Position numbers and translations under genes: made by a program. Below are positions 5,864-5,954 of a stretch of 5,954 bases of DNA, one piece after another (the stretch's first letter is position 1; the number at the start of each line of letters is the position of its first letter). The stretch is from the NCBI GenBank assembly GCA_910586175.1, contig CAJUIJ010000151.1, positions 1 through 5,954 of the forward strand. The letters are read 5' to 3'. The notes under the pieces were generated by a model, which saw nothing but the letters and a program-made list of their open reading frames with translations, was not told where the DNA came from and did not search any database. Source of the stretch: an uncultured Muribaculaceae bacterium (lineage in GTDB: Bacteria; Bacteroidota; Bacteroidia; Bacteroidales; Muribaculaceae).

Positions 5864-5954
5864 CGTCGCCGGAGGCTCCTCCCTCCCGGTGGCTTCGCGT
5901 CAGCGACAATCCTACTGACGCAAAGCCACCGGGAGGGAGGAGCCTCCGGCGACG
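5864..5954. repeat. Long GC-rich inverted repeat, 40-bp arms, reaching the window end
   Basis: Arms 5864-5903 and 5915-5954 are reverse complements over 40 bp with one mismatch (C5896 opposite A5922), separated by an 11-nt loop (5904-5914, CGACAATCCTA). The arms are much richer in G+C than the adjacent AT-rich 5804-5860. The right arm runs to the last base, so the repeat may extend further. It lies 60 nt after the manA stop and could act as a transcription end for the operon, but the arms are far longer than a usual intrinsic terminator and no T-tract is visible. A REP/MITE-like dispersed palindrome, or a fold-back artefact at a contig end, are alternatives. Confidence 0.92.

Overview
The window looks like part of a mannan-catabolism operon from a member of Bacteroidota, probably order Bacteroidales. 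This assignment is inference from three things: gene content and order matching the characterised Bacteroides fragilis mannobiose pathway (GH130 mannosylglucose phosphorylase, sugar:cation symporter, cellobiose/mannobiose 2-epimerase); A-rich sequence rather than clear Shine-Dalgarno sites before the start codons; and a moderate base composition. A gut Muribaculaceae-like organism is possible but cannot be fixed from the sequence.

Layout, all genes on the + strand: (1) 1-453, the C-terminal ~150 residues of a GH130 4-O-beta-D-mannosyl-D-glucose phosphorylase whose 5' part lies outside the window; (2) 560-2014, a GPH-family (MelB-like) sugar:cation symporter; (3) 2011-3210, an AGE-superfamily cellobiose/mannobiose 2-epimerase sharing an ATGA stop/start with the symporter; (4) 3300-4745, an exported SASA-family (sialate O-acetylesterase-like) carbohydrate esterase; (5) 4859-5803, a type I mannose-6-phosphate isomerase (manA); (6) 5804-5954, non-coding, with a 10-nt direct repeat and a 40-bp-arm GC-rich inverted repeat that runs to the window edge.

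Proposed pathway: the esterase removes acetyl groups from mannan oligosaccharides outside the cytoplasm. The symporter imports beta-1,4-mannobiose or a related disaccharide. The 2-epimerase converts mannobiose to mannosylglucose, and the GH130 enzyme phosphorolyses that to mannose-1-phosphate and glucose. After a phosphomannomutase step (not in this window), ManA converts mannose-6-phosphate to fructose-6-phosphate. The endo-mannanase and outer-membrane SusC/D-type genes expected for such a locus are not here and would be sought upstream.

The most unusual content is between the genes. Every true gap (GH130-symporter, epimerase-esterase, esterase-manA) is filled by a short-period degenerate tandem array: period 8 in the first two, period 9 in the third. 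All units are built on a G(A/T)C core that alternates between the two orientations. In the first gap the array folds into two perfect inverted repeats (16- and 22-bp arms) whose divergent units are compensated across the arms. I do not recognise these arrays as a named repeat family. No Bacteroidetes-type -33/-7 promoter could be supported in any gap.
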